Assembly (NCBI RefSeq): GCF_001591805.1
Contig: NZ_BCVP01000039.1
Span: 1-60,822 of the forward strand
Direction of reading: 5' to 3'
DNA length: 60,822 bases
DNA from: Neobacillus novalis NBRC 102450
GTDB lineage: Bacteria > Bacillota > Bacilli > Bacillales > Cytobacillaceae
The notes under the pieces were generated by a model, which was not told the origin of the DNA, ran no database searches, and was given only the letters and a program-made list of their open reading frames with translations. Positions 18,093-25,890 of the stretch are shown here, in pieces. Within the stretch, counting starts at the first letter, position 1, and each line of letters begins with the position of its first letter. Position numbers and translations under genes: made by a program.

Positions 18093-19148
18093 ATGGAAAA
18101 ATACAGAATTGATCCAAGTAAAGGAATAGAATTTGGAATTTATACATTGGGAGATCATATCCCGAACCCTCATACAAGAAAGAGGATTTCAGCACAGCAG
18201 CGAATTCAGGAAATCATTGAAGCCGCAAAGCTGGCAGAACAAGCAGGTATAGACTTTTTTAGTGTAGGCGAAAGTCATCAAGATTATTTTACAACTCAAG
18301 CACATTCGGTTGTTTTGTCTGCGATTGCTCAGGCAACCGAAAAAATCAAAATAGGAAGTTCTTCCACAATTATCAGTACATGCGATCCAGTACGGGTATA
18401 TGAAGATTTTTCTACAATCGATTTGATTTCAAATGGACGCACGGAAATTATAGCTGGACGTGCTTCAAGGGTAGGGCTATTTGATTTACTCGGCTACAAT
18501 CTTCGGGATTATGAGGAGTTGTTTGAGGAGAAATTTGAGCTGTTATTGAAAATTAATGAGGAAGAGGTTGTGAACTGGAGTGGGCAATTCCGTTCTCCAT
18601 TAATAGATGCGAAGGTCATTCCACGTCCGAAAAATGGGTCGCTCCCAATTTGGCGAGCAGTTGGAGGATCTCCTGGAAGTGCGATCAAGGCTGGGATTGC
18701 AGGTGTTCCGATGTTCCTTGCTACCCTGGGTGGTCCATCAGCTAACTTTAAAGTTTCTGTCGATGCATACCGCGAGGCTGCTAAGCGAAGTGGTTTTGAC
18801 CCAGCGACACTTCCAATTGCAACAGCAGGATTTTTCTATACAGCAGAGACTTCACAGCAAGCGATGAAGGATTCCTATCCTCATATTAATATTGGGTTGG
18901 AACTGATTAATGGGCATAGTTATCCTAAACGCCAATTTGCACAGTCTGCTGACCCACGTGATGCTTTAATGGTGGGAAGTCCACAACAGGTGATTGAAAA
19001 AATACTTTATCAGCATGAGCTGTTTGGTCATCAACGGTATATTGCTCAAATGGATTTTGGTGGGTTGCCATTCGAATTATGGGCAAAAAATATTGAACTC
19101 ATTGCGACTGAAATTTTACCAGCCATAAAAAAATACACAGCAAAATAA
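18093..19148 (+). CDS. LLM-class flavin-dependent monooxygenase (second of a pair)
   Basis: 351 residues, ATG behind AAAGGTAGTGA. It is closely similar to the upstream protein along its length (I-E-F-G-I-Y-T-L-G-D, F-S-V-G-E-S-H, S-S-T-I-I-S-T-C-D-P-V-R-V, R-T-E-I-I-A-G-R-A-S), so the two arose by tandem duplication. They may form a heteromeric complex as alpha/beta luciferase does, or act on different substrates. The FMN reductase gene starts only 13 bases after its stop, which supports a single transcript. Confidence 0.9.
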   Translation: MEKYRIDPSKGIEFGIYTLGDHIPNPHTRKRISAQQRIQEIIEAAKLAEQAGIDFFSVGESHQDYFTTQAHSVVLSAIAQATEKIKIGSSSTIISTCDPVRVYEDFSTIDLISNGRTEIIAGRASRVGLFDLLGYNLRDYEELFEEKFELLLKINEEEVVNWSGQFRSPLIDAKVIPRPKNGSLPIWRAVGGSPGSAIKAGIAGVPMFLATLGGPSANFKVSVDAYREAAKRSGFDPATLPIATAGFFYTAETSQQAMKDSYPHINIGLELINGHSYPKRQFAQSADPRDALMVGSPQQVIEKILYQHELFGHQRYIAQMDFGGLPFELWAKNIELIATEILPAIKKYTAK

Positions 19149-19161
19149 GGAGATTTTAAAT

Positions 19162-19728
19162 ATGAAAATTGTTGGTATCTCAGGTTCAATTGTAGGTTCA
19201 AAAACACGGACAGCAATGGAATACACTTTTAAAGCGATAGCTGAAAAGTATCCAGATGCAGAAGTGACTTTAATTGATTTAGCCGAATATAAGGTTCAAT
19301 TCAGTGATGGTCGAAATTATATGGAATATGAAGGCGATACAGGATATGTTACAAAGACCATTATGGAAGCGGATGCCATAATCATTGGTACTCCTGTTTT
19401 CCAGGCTTCTATTCCAGGCACTTTAAAGAATATTTTTGATTTGCTACCTGTAAATGCGTTTCGTGATAAAGTTGTCAGTATGCTTGTGACGGCTGGCACC
19501 TCAAAACATTTCTTAATTGTTGAGCAGCAGTTAAAGCCGATCTTGGCATATATGAAAGCCCAAATCGTTCAAACGTATGTGTTTATTGAAGAACAGGATT
19601 TTCATCGTAAGGAAATAGTAAACGATGATGTTCTCTTTAGGTTAGATCGATTAGTTGAGGACACTGTTATGTTAACAGAAACATATACAAACATCCGAAA
19701 AGAAAAAGAGGCTCAATACGATTTTTAA
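19162..19728 (+). CDS. NAD(P)H-dependent FMN reductase
   Basis: 188 residues, ATG behind AAGGAG. The flavodoxin-like fold is shown by G-I-S-G-S-I-V-G-S-K-T near the N-terminus (FMN phosphate loop) and G-T-P-V-F-Q-A-S-I-P-G-T-L-K-N-I-F-D-L-L-P, the second flavin contact typical of SsuE/MsuE-like reductases. These reduce free FMN for two-component monooxygenases, which matches the two LLM genes immediately upstream. The three genes form one tight operon. Confidence 0.88.
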   Translation: MKIVGISGSIVGSKTRTAMEYTFKAIAEKYPDAEVTLIDLAEYKVQFSDGRNYMEYEGDTGYVTKTIMEADAIIIGTPVFQASIPGTLKNIFDLLPVNAFRDKVVSMLVTAGTSKHFLIVEQQLKPILAYMKAQIVQTYVFIEEQDFHRKEIVNDDVLFRLDRLVEDTVMLTETYTNIRKEKEAQYDF

Positions 19729-19766
19729 AAAGTATCCTTTAGGATTTACCTTATTTATTTTTTTCA

Positions 19767-19806
19767 TCAATAGAATGAAGTGCCTATTGGCTTCTTGTTC
19801 TATTGA
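19767..19806 (+). terminator. Hairpin between the monooxygenase operon and the flavokinase gene
   Basis: Nine-base arms TCAATAGAA and TTCTATTGA with an inner GAAG/CTTC stem, followed by TTTCTACTTTTT. Likely ends the upstream operon, or partly so, before the flavokinase gene. Confidence 0.6.
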
Positions 19807-19841
19807 TTTCTACTTTTTAACCTTAAAAGGAAGTGGAATAA

Positions 19842-20360
19842 ATGGAAGTAATTCAAGCTACATCAGCATCCTTTCATAAGAAAGATGAAGGGGAAATAAG
19901 CAGCAGCGAGATACATTTCCTTGATAAGGATGGCAAAATGGAAGCTGTACTAGCCCTGCTGGGAAGACCTTATTTAATTAGCGGTAAAGTTATACATGGT
20001 CAAGCCTTAGGCAGAACACTTGGTTTTCCCACAATTAATTTGGATGTAACAGAATCTTATGTTTCTCCTAAGCCTGGGGTCTACATTGGGGCTGCTGAAA
20101 TACACCATAAAGACGGTGGAAATGAAATACAGAAAGCCATTATTAGTGCAGGTTATCGTCCCACAGTAGATGGCAAGGATTATTTAATTGAGGCTCATTT
20201 AATTGATTTTAATGGGGATTTATATGGAAAAAAAGTTTCTGTCTCTTTTGTACATTATTTGAGAGAGGAAATAAAGTTCCCTGACCTGAACTCACTTATA
20301 AATCAAATGGAACAAGATAAATTGAATGCTAAGGTATTTTTTTGTTTTTTAAAAATTTAA
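19842..20360 (+). CDS. Single-domain riboflavin kinase (RibR/RibF C-terminal type)
   Basis: 172 residues, ATG behind AAGGAAGTG. Riboflavin kinase converts riboflavin plus ATP to FMN. The protein matches only the C-terminal half of bifunctional RibF: linker I-S-S-S-E-I-H, then L-L-G-R-P-Y-L-I-S-G-K-V-I-H-G, the nucleotide/flavin motif G-F-P-T-I-N (P63-T-I-N66), and E117 in L-I-E-A-H-L. The FAD synthetase domain is absent apart from its last residues, suggesting descent from a truncated ribF. B. subtilis has a comparable single-domain flavokinase, RibR, beside flavin monooxygenases in its ytm region. Here it would supply FMN to the upstream enzymes. Confidence 0.88.
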   Translation: MEVIQATSASFHKKDEGEISSSEIHFLDKDGKMEAVLALLGRPYLISGKVIHGQALGRTLGFPTINLDVTESYVSPKPGVYIGAAEIHHKDGGNEIQKAIISAGYRPTVDGKDYLIEAHLIDFNGDLYGKKVSVSFVHYLREEIKFPDLNSLINQMEQDKLNAKVFFCFLKI

Positions 20361-20437
20361 AAAAGGAAATTCACGAAAGCAACTATAAATTGAAAAATAG
20401 TAGTTACAGAAAATAAATTATACAGGAGTTATTATTG

Positions 20438-20734
20438 ATGAAAATAGAGGTTAATGAAAGGGCATTACGCTGGTTTAAAGAGGAAGTAGGTTTAGAAGAG
20501 GGGAGTGCTGTTAAGTTTTATCCTCAAGCATATGGGTCCAGCCCTGTACAAGAAAGTTTTGCACTTGCCTTTACAATAGATAATGATTTGAAAGAAGTTG
20601 CTGTGCATACAGTTTCAGATGATATTACTTTTTTTATTGAAGATTCAGACTTATGGTTTTTTAATGGTCATGATTTATATGTGGAATATAATCAGGCTAA
20701 TGATGAATTGGAATACAAATATATAAGACCATAA
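20438..20734 (+). CDS. HesB/IscA-like (YneR/YfhF type) protein
   Basis: 98 residues from the ATG at 20438 with AGGAG nine bases upstream; the TTG three bases earlier is less likely. The fold resembles HesB/IscA iron-sulfur biogenesis proteins: M-K-I-E-V-N-E-R-A-L-R-W-F near the start, G-S-A-V-K-F-Y-P-Q-A-Y-G-S-S-P and F-A-L-A-F. It has no cysteine at all, as in the Bacillus YneR subgroup, so cluster binding by the usual CxnCGC motif is ruled out. Role unknown. A very strong terminator follows. Confidence 0.8.
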   Translation: MKIEVNERALRWFKEEVGLEEGSAVKFYPQAYGSSPVQESFALAFTIDNDLKEVAVHTVSDDITFFIEDSDLWFFNGHDLYVEYNQANDELEYKYIRP

Positions 20735-20739
20735 TATCA

Positions 20740-20781
20740 AGAAAACAAACTGTGTCATTGTAAAATCACAGTTTGTTTTCT
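20740..20781 (+). terminator. Strong intrinsic terminator
   Basis: Fifteen-base perfect stem AGAAAACAAACTGTG / CACAGTTTGTTTTCT with a 12-base loop, directly after the HesB-like gene. Confidence 0.85.
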
Positions 20782-21023
20782 AAAAAGTTAATTAGTAAAG
20801 GTCCTATTAGCGGCTTTTTTTGTGCTTGATGTATACAGGCAGCATTTTAATAAAAGAACAATGAGAAAGGACAAGTTTGTGAAGAAATCTACTTAAACAA
20901 ACGGGTAGCTTGAGGTTAAGATCAAGCTGCCATTTTTGGCGGCTTTCTTCTTGTGCTAACGGTTAGTGGAACAAGAAAATGCTAAAATAAAGTTATTTAT
21001 AGTTGTTGTTGGAGGGAATTGAA

Positions 21024-21188
21024 TTGAAGCGACCAATTAGAGTTAAAATAGAGGGTTGCATTTATACAAACAACGGTGACAATATAAAGAACGATGAGTT
21101 TTTGAATGCATTTATTGAAATTGTTGAAAATAAAGGATGGAGTTTCCAAATAGATGAGGAAGGAAACCAGATAAATGATATTGAATAG
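21024..21188 (+). CDS. Small hypothetical protein
   Basis: 54 residues from the TTG at 21024, which has GGAGGG seven bases upstream; the longer frame would place that site inside the gene. The sequence R-P-I-R-V-K-I-E-G-C-I-Y-T-N-N-G-D then F-I-E-I-V-E-N-K-G-W-S-F has a beta-alpha-beta pattern like other short Bacillus proteins. No family recognised. Its good site and codon pattern make it a plausible real gene. Confidence 0.5.
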   Translation: MKRPIRVKIEGCIYTNNGDNIKNDEFLNAFIEIVENKGWSFQIDEEGNQINDIE

Positions 21189-21400
21189 GTAGGTTGTTTT
21201 CTAAAGGGTGCGATTGCACAACAAACGAAGCCCATAGGATAAATTGCATTCGTCTTAATACTATTCAGGTCAATTGGTTTATGTGGGAGGAATGATTTTG
21301 CGATTAATACAAATAACCCTTGGTTGGGTTTTTGGAATTTATTTCAAATCAAAGCCTTAAGTCAGTAAGGATAAAAATTATGAAATTAACTCAATAAATA

Positions 21401-21442
21401 AAAAAACGTTTCATTTTAGAAGAATCTTCCAAAATGAAACGC
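21401..21442 (-). terminator. Terminator of the aldo/keto reductase gene
   Basis: Long stem CGTTTCATTTT / AAAATGAAACG with an inner GGAAGA/TCTTCT stem, followed on the minus strand by seven T. Confidence 0.85.
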
Positions 21443-21458
21443 TAAAATCTGTCTTTAA

Positions 21459-22265
21459 TTAAAGGGCAGCAATACGTTCACGATCGCTTGCTGTTAGATC
21501 AAAGTCAAAAATATCTAAACTTTGTGCTTGACGATCTTTATTATGAGACTTAGGAATGACGATAACATCACGTTCAATTTGGTAACGTAATACAACTTGT
21601 GCGTATGTCTTTCCGTACTGGTTACCAATTTCTTCTAGAACCTGCTTAGCATTTTCATCGATACCGCCTAATGGTGACCATGCTTCAGTTGCGATATCAT
21701 TACCTTTATTATAAGCAATTAATTCTTCATTCCATTTTCCAACGTGAGATTCAATCTGGTTAACAACTGGTTTAATTTTTCCATTTTCAAGAATTAAATC
21801 AAGATGTTCTTTTTCAAAGTTCGAAACACCAATTGTTCGAAACACACCGCGGTTATAGTAGTCTTCTAAAATATTCCAAGCTTCCAAAATTTCATCATGA
21901 TTGTCCCATGGGAAATGGATTAGGAATAAATCAACATAGTCAGTTTGTAATTTCTCTAAACTTTTTTCAATTTCATCATGTGCCCAGTCTGCACCACCGA
22001 AACCTTCATAAGTATTTAGCTTCGTAGTGATAAAGAAATCTTCACGTGGTAGAGAGGATTTTTTTAAACCTTTTCCGACAACTTCTTCATTGTTATAAAT
22101 TTGAGCAGAGTCAAAATGACGGTAGCCATTTTCAATTGCCCAGTCGATCTCTTGAGTGTCTCCTCTTAAGGCACCTGAGAATTGGTTTTCCTCTTTACCG
22201 TAAGTATTCGTACCACTACCAACAATTGGAATTTCAACGTCATTGTTTAATTTATAATTTTTCAT
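21459..22265 (-). CDS. Aldo/keto reductase
   Basis: 268 residues, ATG behind AGGAGGAATTAGG. AKR enzymes reduce aldehydes and ketones with NADPH in a TIM barrel. The catalytic tetrad is present: D52 and Y57 in H-F-D-S-A-Q-I-Y, K82 in T-T-K-L-N, and H117 in F-L-I-H-F-P. The cofactor-binding end has I-P-K-S-H-N-K-D-R. Also visible is I-G-V-S-N-F. It resembles Gram-positive 2,5-diketogluconate-reductase-like AKRs. It is transcribed alone, ending at the hairpin just downstream, and sits between flavin-enzyme operons, consistent with aldehyde detoxification. Confidence 0.93.
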   Translation of the reverse strand: MKNYKLNNDVEIPIVGSGTNTYGKEENQFSGALRGDTQEIDWAIENGYRHFDSAQIYNNEEVVGKGLKKSSLPREDFFITTKLNTYEGFGGADWAHDEIEKSLEKLQTDYVDLFLIHFPWDNHDEILEAWNILEDYYNRGVFRTIGVSNFEKEHLDLILENGKIKPVVNQIESHVGKWNEELIAYNKGNDIATEAWSPLGGIDENAKQVLEEIGNQYGKTYAQVVLRYQIERDVIVIPKSHNKDRQAQSLDIFDFDLTASDRERIAAL

Positions 22266-22723
22266 CCTAATTCCTCCTATGCTGTATTTCTTACTTTACC
22301 TTTACTAGAAAAAAGAATCAATCAAAGTGATTTGTTAAAAATCAGTATGTGAAATGCCTTAAAATATAAAATTTGAATAATTTAAACTTGGGGACAGGCA
22401 CCAAACTATGTAGAATAGTTTGAGCAGACTAGTGAAGTGTTGGAATCTACTCCAACACTTCATAAGAAAACCGTTAAAAAAACTAAACAATGATGTATGA
22501 ACGATATACATATCCCCATGAAAGGGGAACAGAGCAAAACGGTAATCATTAAAATATTGAGGAAATGAAGACATGAGGAAGGTATTTTAGTCCAAATCCT
22601 ATTCGATCATCGGGTGCTTTAACACAACAACGAGATCGTCACTATGGAGGTCTTTTTTGACTTTGTGAAGGAATGTACTTTAAGTAAAGGGTGCAATAGT
22701 AAAAAGGCAGCGGAGTTGTACTG

Positions 22724-22824
22724 CACCCCAAAAGTTAGAGTGAAATCTAATTCTTGGGGTGTTTTTTATGGCTAAGTATAGTGAAGAATTTAAGTTAAAG
22801 TTGCAGTTGAAGATCGATGTTTAA
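22724..22824 (+). mobile_element. IS3-family remnant: terminal repeat plus start of orfA
   Basis: TGCACCCCAAAAGTTAGA is an IS3-type end. After the stem CACCCCAA/TTGGGGTG (22724-22731 with 22754-22761), an ATG at 22768 encodes M-A-K-Y-S-E-E-F-K-L-K-L, the usual start of the IS3 OrfA transposase, before a stop at 22822. The rest of the element is gone. Other contents of 22266-22890: a GGTGCC half repeat near 22391, an AAGTGTTGGA/TCCAACACTT hairpin at 22435-22460, and an ACTTTAAGTAA dispersed repeat near 22677. Confidence 0.65.
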
Positions 22825-22890
22825 CTTGTGTTCAACAATCAGGGGCTTTTAATTGAGCAACACCTTTAAAAAAAACTGGATATTTAATTA

Positions 22891-22918
22891 AAAAAAGCTA
22901 CCAATAAAGGCAGTTTTT
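22891..22918 (-). terminator. Terminator of the second HxlR gene
   Basis: A GCTACC/GGCAG hairpin with A-run and T-run flanks, touching the stop codon of the gene. Confidence 0.5.
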
Positions 22919-23268
22919 TATTTACTCGCTCTTTCGTTCATTATTTGTCTTCTATGCAATGTATGCTTTGTTCCCCATTCATGCATTGCGTGTAAGATTG
23001 GTTCCAAGCTCCTGCCGTATTCAGTAATCGAATATTCCACTTTAGGAGGAACCTGTGGATAGACAACACGCTGAATAATATCCTCGTTTTCTAACTCACG
23101 TAATTGATTAGTCAGCATTTTTTGCGTGATTCCAGGCATTCTTCGTTTTAATTCACTGAACCTTTGAGTACCGTTCTTCAATAAATGCAATAAGATAATT
23201 GGTTTCCATTTCCCGACTAATATGCCTAAAGCATCTTCTACACGACATAATTCTGGTTCTATATTCAT
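22918..23268 (-). CDS. HxlR-family winged-helix regulator (second copy)
   Basis: 116 residues, ATG start with an AGGAG site. It is strikingly similar to the first HxlR protein, sharing L-C-x-V-E-D-A-L-G-I-L-V-G-K-W-K-P, L-L-K-N-G-T-Q-R-F-S-E-L-K-R, G-I-T-Q-K-M-L-T-N-Q-L-R-E-L-E and Y-P-Q-V-P-P-K-V-E-Y, including cysteine 8. It diverges from an FMN reductase gene across a copy of the same 41-base operator, so the two regulators may cross-talk or respond to the same signal. The pair looks like a duplicated regulator-plus-spacer unit with different enzymes attached. Confidence 0.9.
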   Translation of the reverse strand: MNIEPELCRVEDALGILVGKWKPIILLHLLKNGTQRFSELKRRMPGITQKMLTNQLRELENEDIIQRVVYPQVPPKVEYSITEYGRSLEPILHAMHEWGTKHTLHRRQIMNERASK

Positions 23269-23282
23269 CCTAATTACTCCTT

Positions 23283-23323
23283 TAGTATCCTTTTGTATAC
23301 TATACCACTTTAAAGTGCGTACT
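23283..23323. promoter_or_regulatory. Shared HxlR operator/promoter element, copy 2
   Basis: Same 41-base block as 16886-16926 with one difference (T to A), which makes CACTTTAAAGTG a perfect palindrome here. It lies between the hxlR start and the divergent FMN reductase. Confidence 0.7.
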
Positions 23324-23377
23324 TTTAAAAGTGGTGATTATTAGTAATAATAACATTGAGAGAAAGGATGATATTAA

Positions 23378-23932
23378 ATGACAAAAATCGGTATTTTAGT
23401 TGGTAGCTTACGAAAAGAATCTTTTTCTAAAAAAATCGCATCGAATGTTGCAGCTTTCTTCCCCGAAGGATATGAAACAGAATTTATCGAAATCGGGAAT
23501 CTCCCATTCTATAATCAGGATGATGATAGTGAAAATAATGTCCTAACAGAATATACGGCATTTCGTAACAAAACAAAGCAATTTGATGCTTTTTTATTTG
23601 TAACACCTGAATATAACCGTTCTGTGCCAGCTGTATTAAGTAATGCACTAGATATAGGTTCACGTCCTTATGGAGCGAGTGTATGGAGTGGTAAACCAGC
23701 AGCTATTATTAGTCAATCACCTGGTAATTTAGGTGGGTTTGGTGCAAACCACCATTTACGTCAATCACTTGTATGCTTAAATATGCCAGTGGTTCAACAA
23801 CCAGAAGCTTATATTAGTAACGCGGCAGCTTTATTGGATGAAAACGGCAAAGTTAAGAATGAAGGAACTGTTCAATTCTTACAATCATTCGTCGATACGT
23901 TTGTAGATTTGATGAAGAGATATCAAGTTTAG
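23378..23932 (+). CDS. NADPH-dependent FMN reductase / azoreductase-like
   Basis: 184 residues, ATG behind GAGAAAGGATG. Flavodoxin-like NADPH:FMN oxidoreductase: G-S-L-R-K-E-S-F-S-K near the N-terminus binds the FMN phosphate, and T-P-E-Y-N-R-S-V-P-A-V-L-S-N-A-L-D is the family signature. A conserved S-Q-S-P-G-N-L-G-G-F-G-A loop follows. Such enzymes reduce quinones, azo dyes, chromate or free flavin. Its divergent placement from an HxlR gene with the shared operator suggests induction by electrophiles. Confidence 0.92.
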   Translation: MTKIGILVGSLRKESFSKKIASNVAAFFPEGYETEFIEIGNLPFYNQDDDSENNVLTEYTAFRNKTKQFDAFLFVTPEYNRSVPAVLSNALDIGSRPYGASVWSGKPAAIISQSPGNLGGFGANHHLRQSLVCLNMPVVQQPEAYISNAAALLDENGKVKNEGTVQFLQSFVDTFVDLMKRYQV

Positions 23933-23948
23933 TTTTATTCAGCAATCG

Positions 23949-23982
23949 GGCGCTTTCTTGAATAAGAAGGCGTCTTTTTGCA
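23949..23982 (+). terminator. Terminator after the FMN reductase gene
   Basis: Stem GGCGCTTTCTT / AAGAAGGCGTC with a GAAT loop, then TTTTT. The upstream words CAGCAATCGG resemble a dispersed motif also seen near 13099 and 22836. The remaining 23983-24321 gap contains an ACTTAAAGTAA dispersed repeat near 24043 and nothing else I can name. Confidence 0.55.
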
Positions 23983-24321
23983 TGGACAACACATTTAAGG
24001 GATTGAGTTTATTGAGGTGTAAAAAGGATTGTAAAGTATTGTACTTAAAGTAAAGGGTGCTTGAACTCAAGAGGAATCGTTGCGGCGATCCATTTTTGTT
24101 ATGGAGCTAACGAATCAGGTAAGCAGGAGTGAAATAAGAAAAGCATAATTGCCAATAATAAGGGGAAATAAAAAGTAATAGTAAGAAGTTTTATGTGGGA
24201 GTGGTAAGTGGAAAAAAATCAATGGATTCCTTTATATAGGTGTTTGAATCATAGCTTTAGAAATTAATACAATCAATAAGTTGGAAAATCAATATTAAAT
24301 TTTAGGAAAGAAGTGTAATTT

Positions 24322-24882
24322 ATGAAAAAAATTAAAGTAGAAAAAACAGCATTAGTCCTTATTGACCTACAGAAAGGAATTATTGGTTTAAAAGGTGAAC
24401 CTCACGATACTTCCACAGTTGTCAACAATGCGGCACAACTCGCAGATGCCTTTCGTCGGGCGAGTGCATTTGTCACATTTGCACATGTCGATTTTTTAGA
24501 CGGAAAAGATGAGTTGCATCCTGACGCGGAAATGCAATTGCCTCCTAAACTGTCTGAAGATTGGGCTGAATTTCCTCCCGAACTGAATGTGCAACCTACA
24601 GACCATATCGTAACAAAACGTCATTTCGGAGCTTTCTATGGTACTGACCTTGACTTGCAACTTCGTAGACGTGGAATAGAAACCATTGTGTTAGGTGGAA
24701 TCTCCACCCATGTTGGGGTTGATACTACTGCTCGTGAAGCATATCAACACAACTATAATCAAATTTTTGTAACAGATGCCATGACTGCACCATTTATAGA
24801 AGCTCATGAATTTCCATGTAAGTTTATCTTTCCACTTATGAGTCGAATGCACACGACCGAGGAGGTACTTGCAGCACTATAG
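24322..24882 (+). CDS. Isochorismatase-fold protein without the catalytic cysteine
   Basis: 186 residues, ATG behind AGGAAAGAAG. The isochorismatase fold is clear: D15 in L-V-L-I-D-L-Q-K-G-I, K99 in V-T-K-R-H-F-G-A-F-Y-G-T-D-L, and G-G-I-S-T-H-V-G-V-D-T-T-A-R-E-A-Y. In active hydrolases the last motif carries a cysteine four residues after the T-x-x start; here it is G132. Proteins related to E. coli YecD share this change, so it is a known sub-branch and not random decay. It may bind a ligand or use different chemistry. It stands alone. Confidence 0.85.
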   Translation: MKKIKVEKTALVLIDLQKGIIGLKGEPHDTSTVVNNAAQLADAFRRASAFVTFAHVDFLDGKDELHPDAEMQLPPKLSEDWAEFPPELNVQPTDHIVTKRHFGAFYGTDLDLQLRRRGIETIVLGGISTHVGVDTTAREAYQHNYNQIFVTDAMTAPFIEAHEFPCKFIFPLMSRMHTTEEVLAAL

Positions 24883-25253
24883 TCTTGAATAACTTAATTA
24901 ATCAATAAACCCAGAAGGAAGGTGTAAATGGTCTGGCAACCTCTAATATGGTTGTATTAATTGATCGAGATCTTTTAATGAAGTGGATGTTAGAAATGAA
25001 TAAGGCAGCATAATCTATTGACATTCGTTTTACATTAACGGCAATTTTGTCGTTGAATGTTATATGTCTAAACTTTTATAAAAATATTTTGCTAATCCAA
25101 CGGTTGCAGGAGTTAAACTCTGAGCGGCTGCTGCGATCTCTTTTCTTTTTGTGTAAACGGGGCAGGTTAGTGAAAGAACGAATTCCTAATCGTTCCAATT
25201 GTGCACTATCAGTTAGTGTATGATTTTTTGTACAAAATGATAATCAGTAAAGT

Positions 25254-25288
25254 AGTGCCCTTGCGGCAAATTATGCATGGGCACTTTA
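25254..25288 (-). terminator. Terminator of the cysteine-rich peptide gene
   Basis: Arms AGTGCCC (25254-25260) and GGGCACT (25279-25285), placed 33 bases after the peptide gene's stop on the minus strand. The preceding 24883-25253 stretch has a short degenerate open frame near 24960-25013 and no supported gene. Confidence 0.6.
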
Positions 25289-25320
25289 TTTCAATAGATA
25301 TCCATTTTTTCTTTTGTGAA

Positions 25321-25611
25321 TTAGTAATTGTACCAACCGTTGTAATCGTTGTAGCCGCTATAACAACCACCACAACCGCCACAACCGCCACAGCCGAAGC
25401 AGCCGAAGCAACCGAAACATCGGAATCCTCCACAACGAAAGCCCCCGCAACGCATACCGCCGCAACGCATGCCACCACACATCATGCCGCCGCCGCAACG
25501 CATTCCGCCAAAATGACGCGGATCATTGAGGTTTGGATCAATGGTAATTAAATTACCAACTTGGAAATTATCCATTCCTAACATTTGAAGTTCGTTTTGA
25601 AGATTCTGCAT
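25321..25611 (-). CDS. Cys/Gly-rich heterocycloanthracin/sonorensin-like bacteriocin precursor
   Basis: 96 residues from the ATG at 25611 with GGGGAGG seven bases upstream; the longer frame to 25650 would bury that site. The first 30 residues (M-Q-N-L-Q-N-E-L-Q-M-L-G then F-Q-V-G-N-L-I) resemble the leader of heterocycloanthracin/sonorensin-family peptides. The rest is a repetitive core: four G-G-M/F-R-C-type units, then F-G-C three times and G-G-C three times, with 12 cysteines in all, ending in a Tyr/Asn/Gly tail. Such cores are cyclised to thiazoles by a cyclodehydratase encoded elsewhere; none is present in this window. An alternative is a metal-binding or spore-coat-type Gly/Cys protein. 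Confidence 0.7.
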   Translation of the reverse strand: MQNLQNELQMLGMDNFQVGNLITIDPNLNDPRHFGGMRCGGGMMCGGMRCGGMRCGGFRCGGFRCFGCFGCFGCGGCGGCGGCYSGYNDYNGWYNY

Positions 25612-25890
25612 TTTTTCCTCCCCTTTGTATTTATTAATTAGGTTAGTCATACACCTATATAGAGAGATACACGAGGGTAATTCGTCAGTTTCGTTTAAAT
25701 GAAACCATCATATACACCTGTACTCTCTTCAACAAATTATGATTTCTGTTAGGTCATTGTCACTGATTTAAGTGCCTATTTCAGTTTGAGGTAATATTAA
25801 ATGTTGATTCATTACATAAAAACTTGTGGTTGATTAATCTGATATACTGTTGAAGTTGATGATTCAATGTATGAAAACTAGGATATAGAA

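Noticed and set aside
22359..22574. 71-residue minus-strand ORF in the 22.3-22.9 kb gap
   Set aside because: Runs over a dispersed repeat and a perfect hairpin, with no ribosome binding site.
24960..25013. Short frame M-V-V-L-I-D-R-D-L-L-M-K-W-M-L-E-M-N-K-A-A
   Set aside because: Only 21 codons, no site at its ATG; perhaps a decayed gene tail but not supportable.
25201..25551. 116-residue plus-strand ORF rich in Thr/Ala
   Set aside because: It is the complement of the repetitive cysteine-rich peptide gene; low complexity comes from the Gly/Cys codons of the real gene.
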